Source: Aneurinibacillus soli (GTDB lineage: Bacteria; Bacillota; Bacilli; Aneurinibacillales; Aneurinibacillaceae). From it: a stretch of 64,000 nt of DNA. The stretch covers positions 1,567,001 to 1,631,000 of the forward strand of contig NZ_AP017312.1 in the NCBI RefSeq assembly GCF_002355375.1, read 5' to 3'. The notes under the pieces are model-generated. The model did not search any database and had not been told where the DNA came from. It worked only from the letters and a program-made list of their open reading frames with translations. Both the position numbers and the translations under genes were made by a program. Below, one piece after another: positions 1 to 9,470 of the stretch (its first letter is position 1; the number at the start of each line of letters is the position of its first letter).

Positions 1-1599
1 TTATGTGGGTATCCGAAGCGAAATGAAAGCGAGCATGACGTATGGGAGACGGGGCATAGCAGTACATCACTATCAGCGGCTATGGGGATGGCCATTGCCC
101 GTGACCTCAAGAAAGAAAAGAGTCATGTTGTGGCGATTATCGGGGATGGAGCATTAACGGGCGGCATGGCGTTCGAAGCGATGAATCATATGGGGCATGA
201 TGGCCGAAATGTAACGGTCATCCTTAATGACAATGAAATGTCCATCGCACCGAATGTAGGGGCAATGCACAATTATCTTAGCAAAATCCGTACGAACGAT
301 GGTTATAAACGGGCTAAGGAAGAAGTTGAATACTTGCTTAAGCGCATCCCGGCAGTGGGCGGCACGATGGCCAAAATTGCTGAGCGGTTAAAAGACGGCT
401 TAAAGTATTTACTTGTCTCCGGTATATTGTTCGAAGAGCTTGGCTTTACGTATCTCGGTCCAGTCGATGGTCATGATTTCAAGGCGTTGATGGAGGCGAT
501 GAATCAGGCGAAGCAGACAAAAGGTCCGGTGCTTATCCATGTGATTACGAAAAAAGGTAAAGGGTATGCACCGGCCGAGGATGATTCGGATACGTTCCAT
601 GGTGTGGGCATGTACAAAATCGAAAGCGGTGAAACTCTCAAGTCTGAGGGACCGCCGAGCTATACAAGTGTATTTGGGAACACCATTACGAAGCTGGCGG
701 CAGACGATAAGCGAATCGTGGCCATTACGGCTGCCATGCCAGGTGGAACCGGACTTAAGAAGTTCGCACAGACATTCCCTGATCGTTTCTTCGATGTGGG
801 GATTGCTGAGCAGCATGCGACCACGCTTGCTGCAGGCATTGCGACACAGGGGTTGAAGCCGGTATTTGCTGTGTACTCCACATTCCTGCAGCGCGGCTAC
901 GACCAGTTGGTGCATGATGTGTGCCGCCAGAATTTGAATGTTGTATTTGCGATCGACCGGGCTGGATTGGTCGGAGCAGACGGGGAAACACATCAAGGTG
1001 TGTTTGATATTGCGTACATGCGCAGTATACCTAATATGACAATTATGATGCCAAAAGATGAAAACGAACTGCAGCACATGCTCTATACAGCCACCTGTTA
1101 CGACGGTCCGGTTGCGGTCCGTTATCCACGCGGCAATGGGGTTGGTGTGCCGTTGGATGATGTATATAAACAATTGCCGATCGGAAAAGCAGAAGTGCTG
1201 CGTGAAGGCAAGGGTGTAGCGATACTGGCGTTTGGTAACATGGTGCCGCTTGCGGAAAAAGCAGCGGACATGTTGGAAGCTGAAGGGCACAAACCGATGC
1301 TTGTGAATGCACGTTTTGCCAAGCCGCTTGATGAAGAGCTTTTGCTCAGATTGGCAAAAGAAGGCTACCATGTCGTCACAGTCGAGGAAGGCGCTGTGCA
1401 GGGAGGCTTCGGCAGTGCGGTTCTCGAATGGTATGCAGAGCACGGCTGCCATGATGTAGTGGTAGAACTGATGGGGATTCCTGATTTCTATGTAGAACAT
1501 GGTAGTGTAAATGAACAGCGACAGGAAGTTGGTCTGACAGCGGAAGACATTGCTAAGAAAGCACATACGCTCTGGCCAGCAGGGAGGAAACAGGCATAA
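1..1599 (+). CDS. dxs: 1-deoxy-D-xylulose-5-phosphate synthase (5' end outside window)
   Basis: The reading frame is open from base 1, so the start lies upstream; 532 residues are present, and family members of about 620-630 residues suggest roughly 95 are missing. The protein condenses pyruvate and glyceraldehyde 3-phosphate to DXP with thiamine diphosphate, the first step of the MEP isoprenoid pathway. Visible family marks are the [15 protein letters not shown] segment at the window edge, the thiamine-diphosphate [13 protein letters not shown] motif, and the transketolase-like [17 protein letters not shown] segment. It is followed after 3 bases by tlyA, as in B. subtilis (dxs-yqxC). Confidence 0.97.
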   Translation, partial: LCGYPKRNESEHDVWETGHSSTSLSAAMGMAIARDLKKEKSHVVAIIGDGALTGGMAFEAMNHMGHDGRNVTVILNDNEMSIAPNVGAMHNYLSKIRTNDGYKRAKEEVEYLLKRIPAVGGTMAKIAERLKDGLKYLLVSGILFEELGFTYLGPVDGHDFKALMEAMNQAKQTKGPVLIHVITKKGKGYAPAEDDSDTFHGVGMYKIESGETLKSEGPPSYTSVFGNTITKLAADDKRIVAITAAMPGGTGLKKFAQTFPDRFFDVGIAEQHATTLAAGIATQGLKPVFAVYSTFLQRGYDQLVHDVCRQNLNVVFAIDRAGLVGADGETHQGVFDIAYMRSIPNMTIMMPKDENELQHMLYTATCYDGPVAVRYPRGNGVGVPLDDVYKQLPIGKAEVLREGKGVAILAFGNMVPLAEKAADMLEAEGHKPMLVNARFAKPLDEELLLRLAKEGYHVVTVEEGAVQGGFGSAVLEWYAEHGCHDVVVELMGIPDFYVEHGSVNEQRQEVGLTAEDIAKKAHTLWPAGRKQA

Positions 1600-1602
1600 C
1601 GA

Positions 1603-2421
1603 ATGAGTAAAAAAGAACGAATTGATGTCCGGCTTGTGCAAGAAGGATTCTTCCCGAGTCGGGAAAAGGCAAGGGCGGCAATTATGGCCGGTCTCGTCTA
1701 TGTGGGGACGGAACGCTATGATAAGCCCGGTACGAAAGTAGAAACGGATAAAGAACTAAAGGTAAAAGGACAGGTTCATCCGTACGTCAGTCGTGGCGGT
1801 CTGAAGCTGGAGAAAGCCATCCGTACATTCGGCATTGACTTGACAGATGCAGTTGTTATGGACATAGGAGCTTCCACGGGTGGTTTTACGGACTGTGCCT
1901 TGCAGCACGGCGCACGGCTCGTGTATGCGATTGATGTCGGCTACGGACAGCTCGACTGGTCGCTGCGCCAGGATGAACGGGTTATCGTGATGGAGCGGAC
2001 GAACTTCCGCCATCTGAAGGCAGACGAATGGGACGGAGAAAAAGTCGGGTTTGCCACGATTGATGTTTCGTTTATTTCCCTGCGCCTGATCTTGCCTGTG
2101 CTGAAAGATTTTCTCGATACAGGCGCACGTGTACTTGCACTTGTGAAGCCGCAGTTTGAAGCGGGGCGCGAGCAAGTCGGCAAGCACGGCATTGTTCGGG
2201 AGCGTAGTGTGCATGAAGATGTGCTGCGGACGATGATGCGTTTTAGTGATGAGCTGGGCTTCCGCGCACGCGGGCTGTCGTTTTCTCCGATTACAGGTGG
2301 GGAAGGAAACATTGAATTCCTCCTCGATCTGGAGTGGGCGAACGAACCGAAACCGGGCACATCCGATGAGCATGAAGCGGACATTGTACGTACCGTACAG
2401 GAGGCACATGCAACATTTTAG
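1603..2421 (+). CDS. tlyA: TlyA family rRNA (cytidine-2'-O)-methyltransferase / YqxC
   Basis: The 272-residue protein has an N-terminal S4 RNA-binding domain (about residues 1-60, starting with RIDVRLVQEGFFPSREKA) and a FtsJ-like Rossmann methyltransferase domain with SAM motif DIGASTGGFTDCALQ near residues 86-100. Family members modify rRNA; in the Bacillales the substrate is not well established. The ATG lies 3 bases after the dxs stop and the nearest purine-rich stretch is inside dxs, so translation is probably coupled. A strong terminator follows, closing the dxs-tlyA unit. Confidence 0.93.
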   Translation: MSKKERIDVRLVQEGFFPSREKARAAIMAGLVYVGTERYDKPGTKVETDKELKVKGQVHPYVSRGGLKLEKAIRTFGIDLTDAVVMDIGASTGGFTDCALQHGARLVYAIDVGYGQLDWSLRQDERVIVMERTNFRHLKADEWDGEKVGFATIDVSFISLRLILPVLKDFLDTGARVLALVKPQFEAGREQVGKHGIVRERSVHEDVLRTMMRFSDELGFRARGLSFSPITGGEGNIEFLLDLEWANEPKPGTSDEHEADIVRTVQEAHATF

Positions 2422-2426
2422 TGGCG

Positions 2427-2454
2427 AAAAAGACAGGGCAACCTGTCTTTTTTC
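2427..2454 (+). terminator. Rho-independent terminator after tlyA
   Basis: AGACAGG (2431-2437) pairs with CCTGTCT (2442-2448) across a GCAA loop. Runs of A before and T after the stem make it partly bidirectional. Confidence 0.9.
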
Positions 2455-2543
2455 TGCATTTTTATGCAGCCGCAGGGGAAAGAAGATATAATGGAGAATA
2501 AGAAATTTGTGCAACTCACCCTGTGGATATTGAGGTGTTGGTA

Positions 2544-3401
2544 GTGAAAACGATAGGAATTGTTATGAATAAAGATAAACCGAATTCCTGGCTGGTTGCC
2601 AAGGAGCTGGTACGTTTGCTTGAAGTAAAACAGGCAGGCGTGTATATTGATCATGTGGTGGCCGCTCATATAGGCAGACAGGATCTGGCACTTCCAATTA
2701 GTGACTTCCACCAGGTGGTTGACCTGATTTTTGTGCTGGGTGGTGACGGTACGTTGATTGGACTCGCCCGTGAAATCGCCCCGTATTCCATTCCTATTCT
2801 CGGTATTAACCTCGGGCATTTAGGCTTTTTGTCTGAGTCGGAACCGGACGATCTACCGGATGCCGTTGATCGAATTTTACACGGGGATTATTGTGTGGAA
2901 GAACGCATGATGCTCGAGACGGAAGTAAGGCGTGCAGGGGAGATCATTCATCACTCTATTGCCTTAAATGATATTGGCATTGCTAAGGGAAGCTTCGGGC
3001 GCATGATCAAATGTCACGTATATGCGGATGATTTGTTTGCCGGAACGTATAACGGTGACGGCATTATTATCTCGACACCGACTGGCTCTACTGCGTATTC
3101 TCTGTCAGCGGGTGGCCCGATTGTAGTGCCCCATATTAATGTGATTCTATTGACACCAGTTGCACCGCATTCTCTGACAGCCCGCCCGCTCGTTTTGCCT
3201 GCGGAAGGAGTGCTGCAAGTCAAGGTAGATGCGACGCATACAGATATTGGTCTAACCATAGATGGCCAGATTGGGTATCCACTTGAGCTTGAAGATGAAA
3301 TTATCATTCGTCGTTCTTCTCATATTACCTCATTGATTAAGTGGAAGGAACGGAGCTTTTTTGAAGTTGTACGCAAGAAACTACAAGGGGAGACAGACTA
3401 A
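2544..3401 (+). CDS. nadK: NAD kinase
   Basis: Phosphorylates NAD to NADP with ATP in the cytoplasm. The diagnostic GGDGT motif is at residues 66-70 and the second signature [14 protein letters not shown] near residue 180. The GTG at 2544 is chosen because TGAGGTG lies 6 bases upstream and the protein then begins [10 protein letters not shown], the usual family start; an in-frame GTG at 2523 would add seven residues without a ribosome-binding site. It lies between tlyA and ahrC, where B. subtilis has no such gene, and is 2 bases from the ahrC reading frame. Confidence 0.95.
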   Translation: MKTIGIVMNKDKPNSWLVAKELVRLLEVKQAGVYIDHVVAAHIGRQDLALPISDFHQVVDLIFVLGGDGTLIGLAREIAPYSIPILGINLGHLGFLSESEPDDLPDAVDRILHGDYCVEERMMLETEVRRAGEIIHHSIALNDIGIAKGSFGRMIKCHVYADDLFAGTYNGDGIIISTPTGSTAYSLSAGGPIVVPHINVILLTPVAPHSLTARPLVLPAEGVLQVKVDATHTDIGLTIDGQIGYPLELEDEIIIRRSSHITSLIKWKERSFFEVVRKKLQGETD

Positions 3402-3403
3402 AA

Positions 3404-3898
3404 ATGGATGAACATCAAACACAGGACGCGCTGTCCGGCGGCAAGACGATGAACAAAGGGCAGCGTCATATTAAAATTCGGGAGATCATCACCCGTAATG
3501 ATGTAGAGACACAGGATGAACTGGTTGAGCTGCTTTGTGAGGCAGGATTCAACGTAACACAGGCTACCGTGTCGCGCGATATTAAAGAGCTTCATCTCGT
3601 CAAAGTTCCGACGAATGATGGACGTTATAAATATTCATTGCCAGCAGACCAGCGCTTCAACCCACAGCACAAGCTGAAACGAACGCTCATTGATAGCTTT
3701 ATTTGCATTGACCAGGCAGACAATCTTCTGGTCATGAAGACAATGCCGGGCAATGCGAACGCCATTGGAGCATTAATTGATAATCTGGAATGGCCGGAAA
3801 TTCTAGGCACGATTTGCGGCGATGATACGATTCTCATTATTTGTCGTTCAACAGACTATGCGACCGCGATGTCCCAGCGGTTCATCGATATGCTGTAG
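3404..3898 (+). CDS. ahrC: Arginine repressor ArgR/AhrC
   Basis: N-terminal winged-helix DNA-binding domain ([19 protein letters not shown]) and C-terminal arginine-binding, hexamer-forming domain ([26 protein letters not shown]). It represses arginine synthesis and activates catabolism genes with arginine as co-repressor. The ATG at 3404 has AAGGGGAG 11 bases upstream; the in-frame ATG at 3449 gives the usual 149-residue AhrC starting [13 protein letters not shown] but has only a weak site, so the extra 15 residues are uncertain. In B. subtilis ahrC mRNA is the target of the small RNA SR1, and an SR1 homologue is present near 15.3 kb here. Confidence 0.95.
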   Translation: MDEHQTQDALSGGKTMNKGQRHIKIREIITRNDVETQDELVELLCEAGFNVTQATVSRDIKELHLVKVPTNDGRYKYSLPADQRFNPQHKLKRTLIDSFICIDQADNLLVMKTMPGNANAIGALIDNLEWPEILGTICGDDTILIICRSTDYATAMSQRFIDML

Positions 3899-3920
3899 CG
3901 CAACAGGAGGGCCTTCACAC

Positions 3921-5648
3921 ATGCTGCTTGAGCTTACCATCAAAAATTTTGCGGTTATTAAAGAGGTCTCCGTTTCATTTGGACGGGGACTTACCATTTT
4001 GACAGGGGAAACCGGAGCGGGGAAATCCATTCTGATTGATGCGATCGGCATGCTGCTTGGCGGACGTGGCTCAGCAGATTACGTTCGCTACGGCTGTAAA
4101 AAGGCGGAAATTGAAGGGTTGTTTGATTTTGTGGATGACGCTCCCGCCCTCGCGATGTTACGTGAAATTGGCGTAGAGACAGAAGAGGGCATGATGATTG
4201 TACGCCGGGAAGTGATGAGCAGCGGCAAGACGGTCTGTCGTATTAACGGGCAGCTTGTTACGTTAGCAATGCTTCGAGAAGTCGCGCCGTGGCTGATCAA
4301 CATTCATGGCCAGCATGAGCACCAATCGCTTATGCAGGGGGATCGTCACCTTGAATGGCTGGATGCATTCGGTGATGAGAAGTCGGCTCGTACGAAGCAG
4401 GAATTCGGAAAGTTGTACGGACAGTATAAGCAGATTCGCTCTGAACTTGAATACATATCCACCAATGAACGCGAGCTTGTACAGCGCATGGATATGCTTC
4501 GTTTCCAGCTGCAGGAGATTGTCGAAGCTGATCTGAAGCCGCTCGAAGATGAGGAGCTGCAAAAGGAGAAGAAGCGACTGTCTGGCGGTGAAAAAATGGT
4601 GCGTGGCTTAGAAGATGCGTACCGCTCTCTCGTCGGAGAACAGCGAGGTGTGGACTGGATTAGCAATACCATGAGCAATCTGGAGAGTGTGCTTGCGTAC
4701 GATGAAGAATTGAAGGAAACGTATCAGATGGTCGAACAGGCGTTTTATCAGATGGAAGAAGCGGCTCGTTCGATTCGTTCGTATCGAGATAACATTGAAT
4801 TTGATCCGGAGCGACTGTCACAGATCGAAAGCCGCCTTGACGAGATCAATCGGCTGAAGCGGAAGTACGGTCTATCTGTGGATGAGATTCTGGAATATGG
4901 GGCATCAATTGAAGATGAACTCGACCAGATGGAAAATCGGGAGAGCCGGATTGAAGCGTTGAATAAGAAACTAAAAGAAGCAGCGCTTGACTTAGCGGTA
5001 GAAGCACAGGAATTGTCCGAGCTTCGCCGCCGGATCGCATCTGAGCTTGCCACATCCATCGAACAGGAACTGCGGGATTTGCATATGTCCCGCGCTCGAT
5101 TTGAAGTGGCGGTCACCCAAATCGAGGACGAGCACGGTCTCGATGTGAACGGCAGTCGTGTACGAGTAACCGGCACGGGCATTGATCAGGTAGAGTTCCT
5201 GATCGCACCGAATCCGGGAGAACCCCTGCGTCCAGTAACAAAAATCGCATCCGGTGGTGAACTTTCGCGCATTATGCTGGCAATGAAGACCATTCTTGCG
5301 GATGCGGAACGGATTGACACGATGATTTTTGATGAAGTGGATACCGGGGTAAGTGGACGTGCTGCGCAGGCTATCGCTGAGAAGCTTGTACGTGTCTCTC
5401 GCAGACGGCAGGTTCTCTCCATTACGCATTTGCCGCAGGTGGCGAGCATGGCGGATACGCACCTCTACATTGAGAAGCATATGAATGAAACCGAAACCGA
5501 AACGCATGTTACAGCACTCTCGCATGAAGAACGAGTCATTGAACTGGCCCGCATGCTCGGTGGAGCGCAGGTGACCGAGACAACAAAAGATAACGCTCGC
5601 GAAATGTTGGCACAGGCAGATGCATTAAAAAAGGAAATGCAGGAATAA
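3921..5648 (+). CDS. recN: DNA repair protein RecN
   Basis: SMC-like ATPase of 575 residues recruited early to double-strand breaks. Walker A GETGAGKS is at residues 29-36; a long coiled-coil region rich in Glu/Leu/Arg occupies the middle; the ABC signature ASGGELSRIMLAMK and Walker B MIFDEVDTGVSG are near the C-terminus. Start ATG 3921 is preceded by AGGAGG at 3905-3910. It follows ahrC by 22 bases, the order known from B. subtilis (ahrC-recN-spoIVB-spo0A). Confidence 0.97.
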   Translation: MLLELTIKNFAVIKEVSVSFGRGLTILTGETGAGKSILIDAIGMLLGGRGSADYVRYGCKKAEIEGLFDFVDDAPALAMLREIGVETEEGMMIVRREVMSSGKTVCRINGQLVTLAMLREVAPWLINIHGQHEHQSLMQGDRHLEWLDAFGDEKSARTKQEFGKLYGQYKQIRSELEYISTNERELVQRMDMLRFQLQEIVEADLKPLEDEELQKEKKRLSGGEKMVRGLEDAYRSLVGEQRGVDWISNTMSNLESVLAYDEELKETYQMVEQAFYQMEEAARSIRSYRDNIEFDPERLSQIESRLDEINRLKRKYGLSVDEILEYGASIEDELDQMENRESRIEALNKKLKEAALDLAVEAQELSELRRRIASELATSIEQELRDLHMSRARFEVAVTQIEDEHGLDVNGSRVRVTGTGIDQVEFLIAPNPGEPLRPVTKIASGGELSRIMLAMKTILADAERIDTMIFDEVDTGVSGRAAQAIAEKLVRVSRRRQVLSITHLPQVASMADTHLYIEKHMNETETETHVTALSHEERVIELARMLGGAQVTETTKDNAREMLAQADALKKEMQE

Positions 5649-5766
5649 GATCACGGAAGAGATTGTTTAGAGTGAGCGAGTTATAAATGCACGGCAGTCC
5701 GGCAACATTAGTAGTACAGATAAAATGGAGGTGTAGGTAGGGAACGTGTAGGAGCGTGATGACCCG

Positions 5767-7089
5767 TTGAACACCCGTAACAAACAGAAAATGATCATTG
5801 GCTGCTTTGTACTTGTACTCGCTCTTTTCACTTTCTCTTCAGCCCCTTTTCAGCAGTTCGCCTCATTTCCGGAAAAAATCCGCATGTTCCAGGGGTCGCT
5901 TACGGAGCTGTCACTGACCATGCCGGTTACCGCTACCGTTGAAACGAGTGATCCGGATGTTGTGCATGTAGCCGCTGCTGTAGATCAGCAGGTGGACTTG
6001 CGTCATCCGCTTACCATTCAGCCAGGGCATCCGGGAGATGCGAAGGTGATGTTGAAAGTTGCCAATATCCCGGTGAAAACCGTTGATGTGGAAGTGTTGC
6101 CGGACTTGAAAGTTATCCCAGGTGGACAGTCCATTGGTGTGCAACTACAGACGGTTGGGGTTCTTGTTGTCGGTCATCATCTTGTCGAAAGCCGTGGACA
6201 GAAGACCTCGCCTGGAGAGCAGGCAGATGTGAAAGTCGGGGATATGATTACGCGCATTAATGGTACCGAGATTCACGGCATGAGCCAGGTGGGAAAGCTC
6301 ATCAATGAATCCGGCCGCAACGGAAAAAAGGTCGAGTTGACTGTCCTACGCGGCAAGCAAACACTCAGAACGGAGCTTGTCCCAGCTCTTGATGAGAAAG
6401 AAAACATGTACCGTATGGGACTCTACATTCGTGATTCGGCTGCAGGTGTTGGCACGCTGACTTTTTATGAACCGCAGAGCACAAAATACGGTGCGCTTGG
6501 GCATGTGATCTCGGATGTCGACACAGGAAAACCGATTACAGTCGGCGGCGGGCATGTAATTCAGTCAAGTGTTACCTCGATTGAAAAAGGTGAAAGCGGT
6601 GCGCCAGGCGAGAAGTTCGCCATTTTTAAGAACGAGCGAGTAAAGCTCGGTTCAATCGAGAAGAACACGCCATTCGGCATTTTTGGTACCATGCGTCAAC
6701 TTCCAGATAACACTATAGGTAAAAAGCCGATTCCCGTTGGATTAAGTGAACAGGTCAAGCCGGGACCGGCCGAGATTTATACGGTGGTCGATGGGCAGAA
6801 AGTAGAGAAGTTCAAAATCGAAATCGTAAATGTGATTCCACAAAAATATCCGTCCACTAAGGGGCTTATCCTGAAAGTAACTGACCCGGTGCTCCTGAAA
6901 AAAACGGGTGGTATTGTACAGGGGATGAGTGGGAGTCCGATTATTCAGGACGGTAAACTAGTTGGTGCTGTCACACACGTATTTGTGAACGATCCGACAA
7001 GCGGCTATGGCACCTACATTGAGTGGATGCTACAGGACGCAGGAATCGACATTCGGAACCGAGCTGAACAGCAGAGCAGGGCGAGTTAA
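5767..7089 (+). CDS. spoIVB: SpoIVB sporulation serine peptidase (family S55)
   Basis: Made in the forespore, this peptidase is secreted into the intermembrane space, where it cleaves SpoIVFA and releases pro-sigma-K processing. The 440-residue protein has an N-terminal transmembrane segment (about residues 8-30), a PDZ domain (about 125-205; [22 protein letters not shown]), and the S55 catalytic domain with His in ALGHVISD near residue 246 and Ser in GMSGSPIIQ near 388-390. Start is TTG with TAGGAG about 12 bases upstream. A terminator overlaps the stop codon. Confidence 0.95.
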   Translation: MNTRNKQKMIIGCFVLVLALFTFSSAPFQQFASFPEKIRMFQGSLTELSLTMPVTATVETSDPDVVHVAAAVDQQVDLRHPLTIQPGHPGDAKVMLKVANIPVKTVDVEVLPDLKVIPGGQSIGVQLQTVGVLVVGHHLVESRGQKTSPGEQADVKVGDMITRINGTEIHGMSQVGKLINESGRNGKKVELTVLRGKQTLRTELVPALDEKENMYRMGLYIRDSAAGVGTLTFYEPQSTKYGALGHVISDVDTGKPITVGGGHVIQSSVTSIEKGESGAPGEKFAIFKNERVKLGSIEKNTPFGIFGTMRQLPDNTIGKKPIPVGLSEQVKPGPAEIYTVVDGQKVEKFKIEIVNVIPQKYPSTKGLILKVTDPVLLKKTGGIVQGMSGSPIIQDGKLVGAVTHVFVNDPTSGYGTYIEWMLQDAGIDIRNRAEQQSRAS

Positions 7090-7106
7090 TGCCCTGCTTT
7101 TTCTTT
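7075..7106 (+). terminator. Terminator overlapping the spoIVB stop
   Basis: AGCAGGGC (7075-7082) pairs perfectly with GCCCTGCT (7091-7098), followed by a T-rich run. It should separate spoIVB from spo0A transcription. Confidence 0.88.
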
Positions 7107-7119
7107 TTATTGAAGATTC

Positions 7120-7191
7120 CGTCGAAAAGAAAAGAGATCCGTCGAAAACTATTGTAAGGAGGCTGGAAGGATATACATGCGTAACGTCGAA
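7120..7191 (+). promoter_or_regulatory. Three CGTCGAA boxes, possible Spo0A sites
   Basis: CGTCGAA occurs at 7120-7126, 7140-7146 and 7185-7191, all in the same orientation. The known 0A-box is TGTCGAA, so each copy differs at the first base only. B. subtilis spo0A has 0A-boxes in its own upstream region, so autoregulation is a reasonable inference. Confidence 0.45.
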
Positions 7192-7260
7192 ATTTACGAA
7201 AGAGGAATGAATGTGTACATAGATGTAATTTACACAGGGATTTACAGTCGTGTGCTGTGA
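7177..7260 (+). CDS. Candidate 27-residue small ORF before spo0A
   Basis: ATG at 7177 opens 27 codons (MRNVEIYERGMNVYIDVIYT... ending SRVL). TAAGGAGG lies about 15 bases upstream and AAGGA about 5 bases upstream. I do not recognise the product. The ORF contains the third CGTCGAA box and the -35 element of the spo0A promoter, so it may be only coincidental coding within a regulatory region. If real, it would be transcribed from a promoter upstream of the 0A-like boxes. Confidence 0.35.
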   Translation: MRNVEIYERGMNVYIDVIYTGIYSRVL

Positions 7261-7269
7261 AAATATAAT
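7241..7269 (+). promoter_or_regulatory. Sigma-A type promoter of spo0A
   Basis: TTTACA (7241-7246), a 17-base spacer, and TATAAT (7264-7269) give a near-ideal vegetative promoter. The predicted transcript start near 7276 leaves a leader of about 25 bases with AAAGGAG before the TTG start of spo0A. Confidence 0.75.
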
Positions 7270-7301
7270 AGATAGCAGGCAAAAAAAGGAGCGAGCGTAC
7301 T

Positions 7302-8090
7302 TTGAAAAAAATTCAAGTGATTCTTGCGGATGATAATCGCGAGTTTACAGAGTTGCTTCAGGAATACCTGAACGCACAGGAAGACATCGAAGTAGTCGGT
7401 GTCGCATTTAACGGGAATGAAGTGCTCAATCTAATGAGCCATACGTTGCCGGATGTGTTGATTCTTGACATCGTTATGCCGCACCTGGACGGACTGGCTG
7501 TGCTTGAACAGATCCGAAATATGAAGCTGCCGGTTATGCCGAAAATCATCATGCTGACAGCGTTTGGTCAGGAAGAAATCACAAAGAAAGCAGTCGAATT
7601 GGGCGTTTCTTATTATATTTTGAAACCGTTTGATATGGAAGTACTAGTGAATCGCTTGCGCCAGGTCGTGGGTGTATCCGCTGTCGTGACATCTTCTATA
7701 CATATGTTGCGTCCACCGGCACTACCGCCAAAAGGAAAAACACTGGACCAGAATATCACGAATATTATTCATGAGATTGGTGTGCCTGCTCATATTAAAG
7801 GATATCTATATCTGCGGGAAGCGATTACGATGGTGTATAATGATGTGGAGTTACTTGGGTCCATCACAAAAATTTTGTACCCGGAAATCGCAAAGAAATT
7901 TAACACGACCGCCAGCCGTGTAGAGCGTGCCATTCGCCATGCAATTGAAGTGGCATGGAATCGCGGAAATATGGAATCGATTGCCCGCCTATTCGGCTAT
8001 ACGGTAAGCAATGCAAAGGCGAAGCCCACCAATTCAGAGTTCATTGCGATGGTGGCGGATAAGCTGCGAATTGAGCATCATGTGTCATGA
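7302..8090 (+). CDS. spo0A: Sporulation response regulator Spo0A
   Basis: Master regulator of entry into sporulation. The receiver domain (1-125) has acidic pocket Asp10-Asp11, phospho-acceptor Asp56 in LILDIVMP, and Lys in ILKPFD. The C-terminal DNA-binding domain carries the highly conserved recognition helix [18 protein letters not shown]. The start is TTG with AAAAGGAG about 11 bases upstream. Its own promoter and a strong following terminator make it a single unit. A Spo0E-like phosphatase, which would dephosphorylate this protein, lies 240 bases downstream on the other strand. Confidence 0.98.
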   Translation: MKKIQVILADDNREFTELLQEYLNAQEDIEVVGVAFNGNEVLNLMSHTLPDVLILDIVMPHLDGLAVLEQIRNMKLPVMPKIIMLTAFGQEEITKKAVELGVSYYILKPFDMEVLVNRLRQVVGVSAVVTSSIHMLRPPALPPKGKTLDQNITNIIHEIGVPAHIKGYLYLREAITMVYNDVELLGSITKILYPEIAKKFNTTASRVERAIRHAIEVAWNRGNMESIARLFGYTVSNAKAKPTNSEFIAMVADKLRIEHHVS

Positions 8091-8106
8091 TGTAGAATGA
8101 GATGAA

Positions 8107-8144
8107 TAAGCGGCAGACTGGTATGCAGTCCGCCGCTTATTTTA
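8107..8144 (+). terminator. Terminator after spo0A
   Basis: An A/T-flanked stem of AAGCGGC plus AGACTG (8108-8120) pairs with CAGTC and GCCGCTT (8126-8138) around a GTATG loop, with one unpaired base, and is followed by ATTTTAT. Confidence 0.88.
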
Positions 8145-8229
8145 TACGAAAATGTTCCTTTTCGTTGAAAATGCTTTGTAAACATGGTATTTTTAGCTAT
8201 GGTTATGGAAAGTAAGGGGGTATATGCTT

Positions 8230-8319
8230 GTGCGACTGAAAAAAGCCTATATGATTATTTCCATCATTATGGTGCTGTCCCTGGTGTTGTCCATGATTTT
8301 GCCGTTTATTCGGGGATAG
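8230..8319 (+). CDS. 29-residue membrane miniprotein, possibly Prli42-like
   Basis: GTG at 8230 has AAGGGGG nine bases upstream; ATG at 8224 would add two residues but leaves a 3-base spacing. The peptide has two Lys near the N-terminus (MRLKKAYMI), then a single hydrophobic helix ending PFIRG. Size, positive N-terminus and helix resemble the stressosome-anchoring miniprotein Prli42 of Firmicutes, but with so few residues this is only a suggestion. It converges on the Spo0E-like gene with 6 bases between the two stop codons and no terminator. Confidence 0.55.
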   Translation: MRLKKAYMIISIIMVLSLVLSMILPFIRG

Positions 8320-8325
8320 ATCCAA

Positions 8326-8508
8326 TTAGTGCGAAGTAAGAGTCCGGTAATGCAGATTCAGCTTTTCATCCAACAATTGGCTGATGCGTACAACGTCCGG
8401 GTCGGTCAAATTCTTTTTCTCACGAGCGATATTGTGCATGAGATCGCGTAAGGACTGAATTTCGTGCTGGAGGACATGCAGGCAAGGGGACGATTCAATC
8501 GTAGACAT
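8326..8508 (-). CDS. Spo0E-like aspartyl phosphatase
   Basis: A 60-residue protein with the Spo0E family pattern: LRDLMHNIAREKKNLTDPDVV followed closely by the signature SQLLDEKLN. Such proteins remove phosphate from Spo0A~P and delay sporulation. The start at 8508 is set by ACCTCCTT (complement AAGGAGGT) ten bases away; an upstream in-frame start would add 16 residues. Its position right after spo0A, transcribed towards it, is suggestive. The stop codon is 6 bases from the stop of the convergent small membrane gene. Confidence 0.85.
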   Translation of the reverse strand: MSTIESSPCLHVLQHEIQSLRDLMHNIAREKKNLTDPDVVRISQLLDEKLNLHYRTLTSH

Positions 8509-8607
8509 GACATGTTCGACCTCCTTCATTAAAAGCAGTATATGCGGGAAGAACATGCAATATGTACATAAGAAGAGTGATTACAAACTTAAGGAGGATA
8601 TGACAGA

Positions 8608-9378
8608 ATGAATTTATTGAAAGATAAAAATATCGTAGTAATGGGCGTCGCGAATAAGCGCAGTATTGCATGGGGAATTGCCCAGTCATTGAATGCAGCG
8701 GGAGCGAATCTCATTTTTACATATCAGGGAGAGCGCCTGAAGGAAAACGTGCAGGAACTGGTTGAGACACTGGGTCAGAAGCGCACAATTCTTATTCCTT
8801 GTGACGTAACGAATGATGAAGATGTTCGGACTGCGTTTGCCAGCATTAAAGAAGAAGTGGGTGTGCTGCATGGTCTCGCGCATTGCATTGCCTACGCGAA
8901 AACGGAAGATCTGGAAGGCAACTTCAGCGCTACATCCCGTGACGGATTCGCACTGGCGCATGATATTAGTGCGTACTCGTTCGTGTCCGTATCGAACGCG
9001 GCGCGTGAGCTGATGACAGAAGGTGGAAGCCTTGTAACCCTGACATACCTTGGCGGTGAACGCGTCGTGCCGAATTACAACGTGATGGGTGTGGCGAAAG
9101 CAGCGCTTGAGATGAGTGTTCGTTATCTGGCATCTGATCTGGGCAAGGAGAACATTCGTGTGAATGCAATCTCAGCCGGTCCGATTCGCACGCTTGCTGC
9201 GAAAGGCATTCGCAACTTCAATGATCTGACAAAGAATGTGCCGGAGAAAGCACCGCTTGGCCGCACGATTGATCAGAGCGAAGTAGGGGATGCTGCGTTG
9301 TTCTTATTCAGCCATCTGTCACGCGGCATTACAGGGGAAGTGCTGCATGTAGATGCAGGCTTCAATGTAATGGCATAA
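8608..9378 (+). CDS. fabI: Enoyl-[acyl-carrier-protein] reductase (NADH), FabI type
   Basis: Short-chain dehydrogenase of 256 residues reducing trans-2-enoyl-ACP in fatty-acid elongation. The N-terminal nucleotide fold (GVANKRSIAWGIAQSL), the active-site pair Tyr/Lys in YNVMGVAK, and the C-terminal ITGEVLHVDAGFNVM are all FabI features. TAAGGAGG precedes the ATG by about 10 bases. It is a single-gene unit with its own terminator. Confidence 0.97.
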   Translation: MNLLKDKNIVVMGVANKRSIAWGIAQSLNAAGANLIFTYQGERLKENVQELVETLGQKRTILIPCDVTNDEDVRTAFASIKEEVGVLHGLAHCIAYAKTEDLEGNFSATSRDGFALAHDISAYSFVSVSNAARELMTEGGSLVTLTYLGGERVVPNYNVMGVAKAALEMSVRYLASDLGKENIRVNAISAGPIRTLAAKGIRNFNDLTKNVPEKAPLGRTIDQSEVGDAALFLFSHLSRGITGEVLHVDAGFNVMA

Positions 9379-9400
9379 GGCATATACAAACAGTTTTGAA

Positions 9401-9428
9401 AAAGACGGGATTTCCCGTCTTTTTTTCC
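9401..9428 (+). terminator. Terminator after fabI
   Basis: AAAGACGGG pairs with CCCGTCTTT around ATTT and runs into TTTTTT. Confidence 0.9.
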
Positions 9429-9470
9429 GTTATACTAAGAACATCACAAAATTCGGATGAGGTGAAAGAG

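Noticed and set aside
409-1641. 410-codon ORF on the minus strand antisense to dxs
   Set aside because: It lies fully opposite a clearly conserved gene, its composition (very rich in Cys, His, Phe and Arg) is typical of a shadow frame, and it has no ribosome-binding site or recognisable domain.
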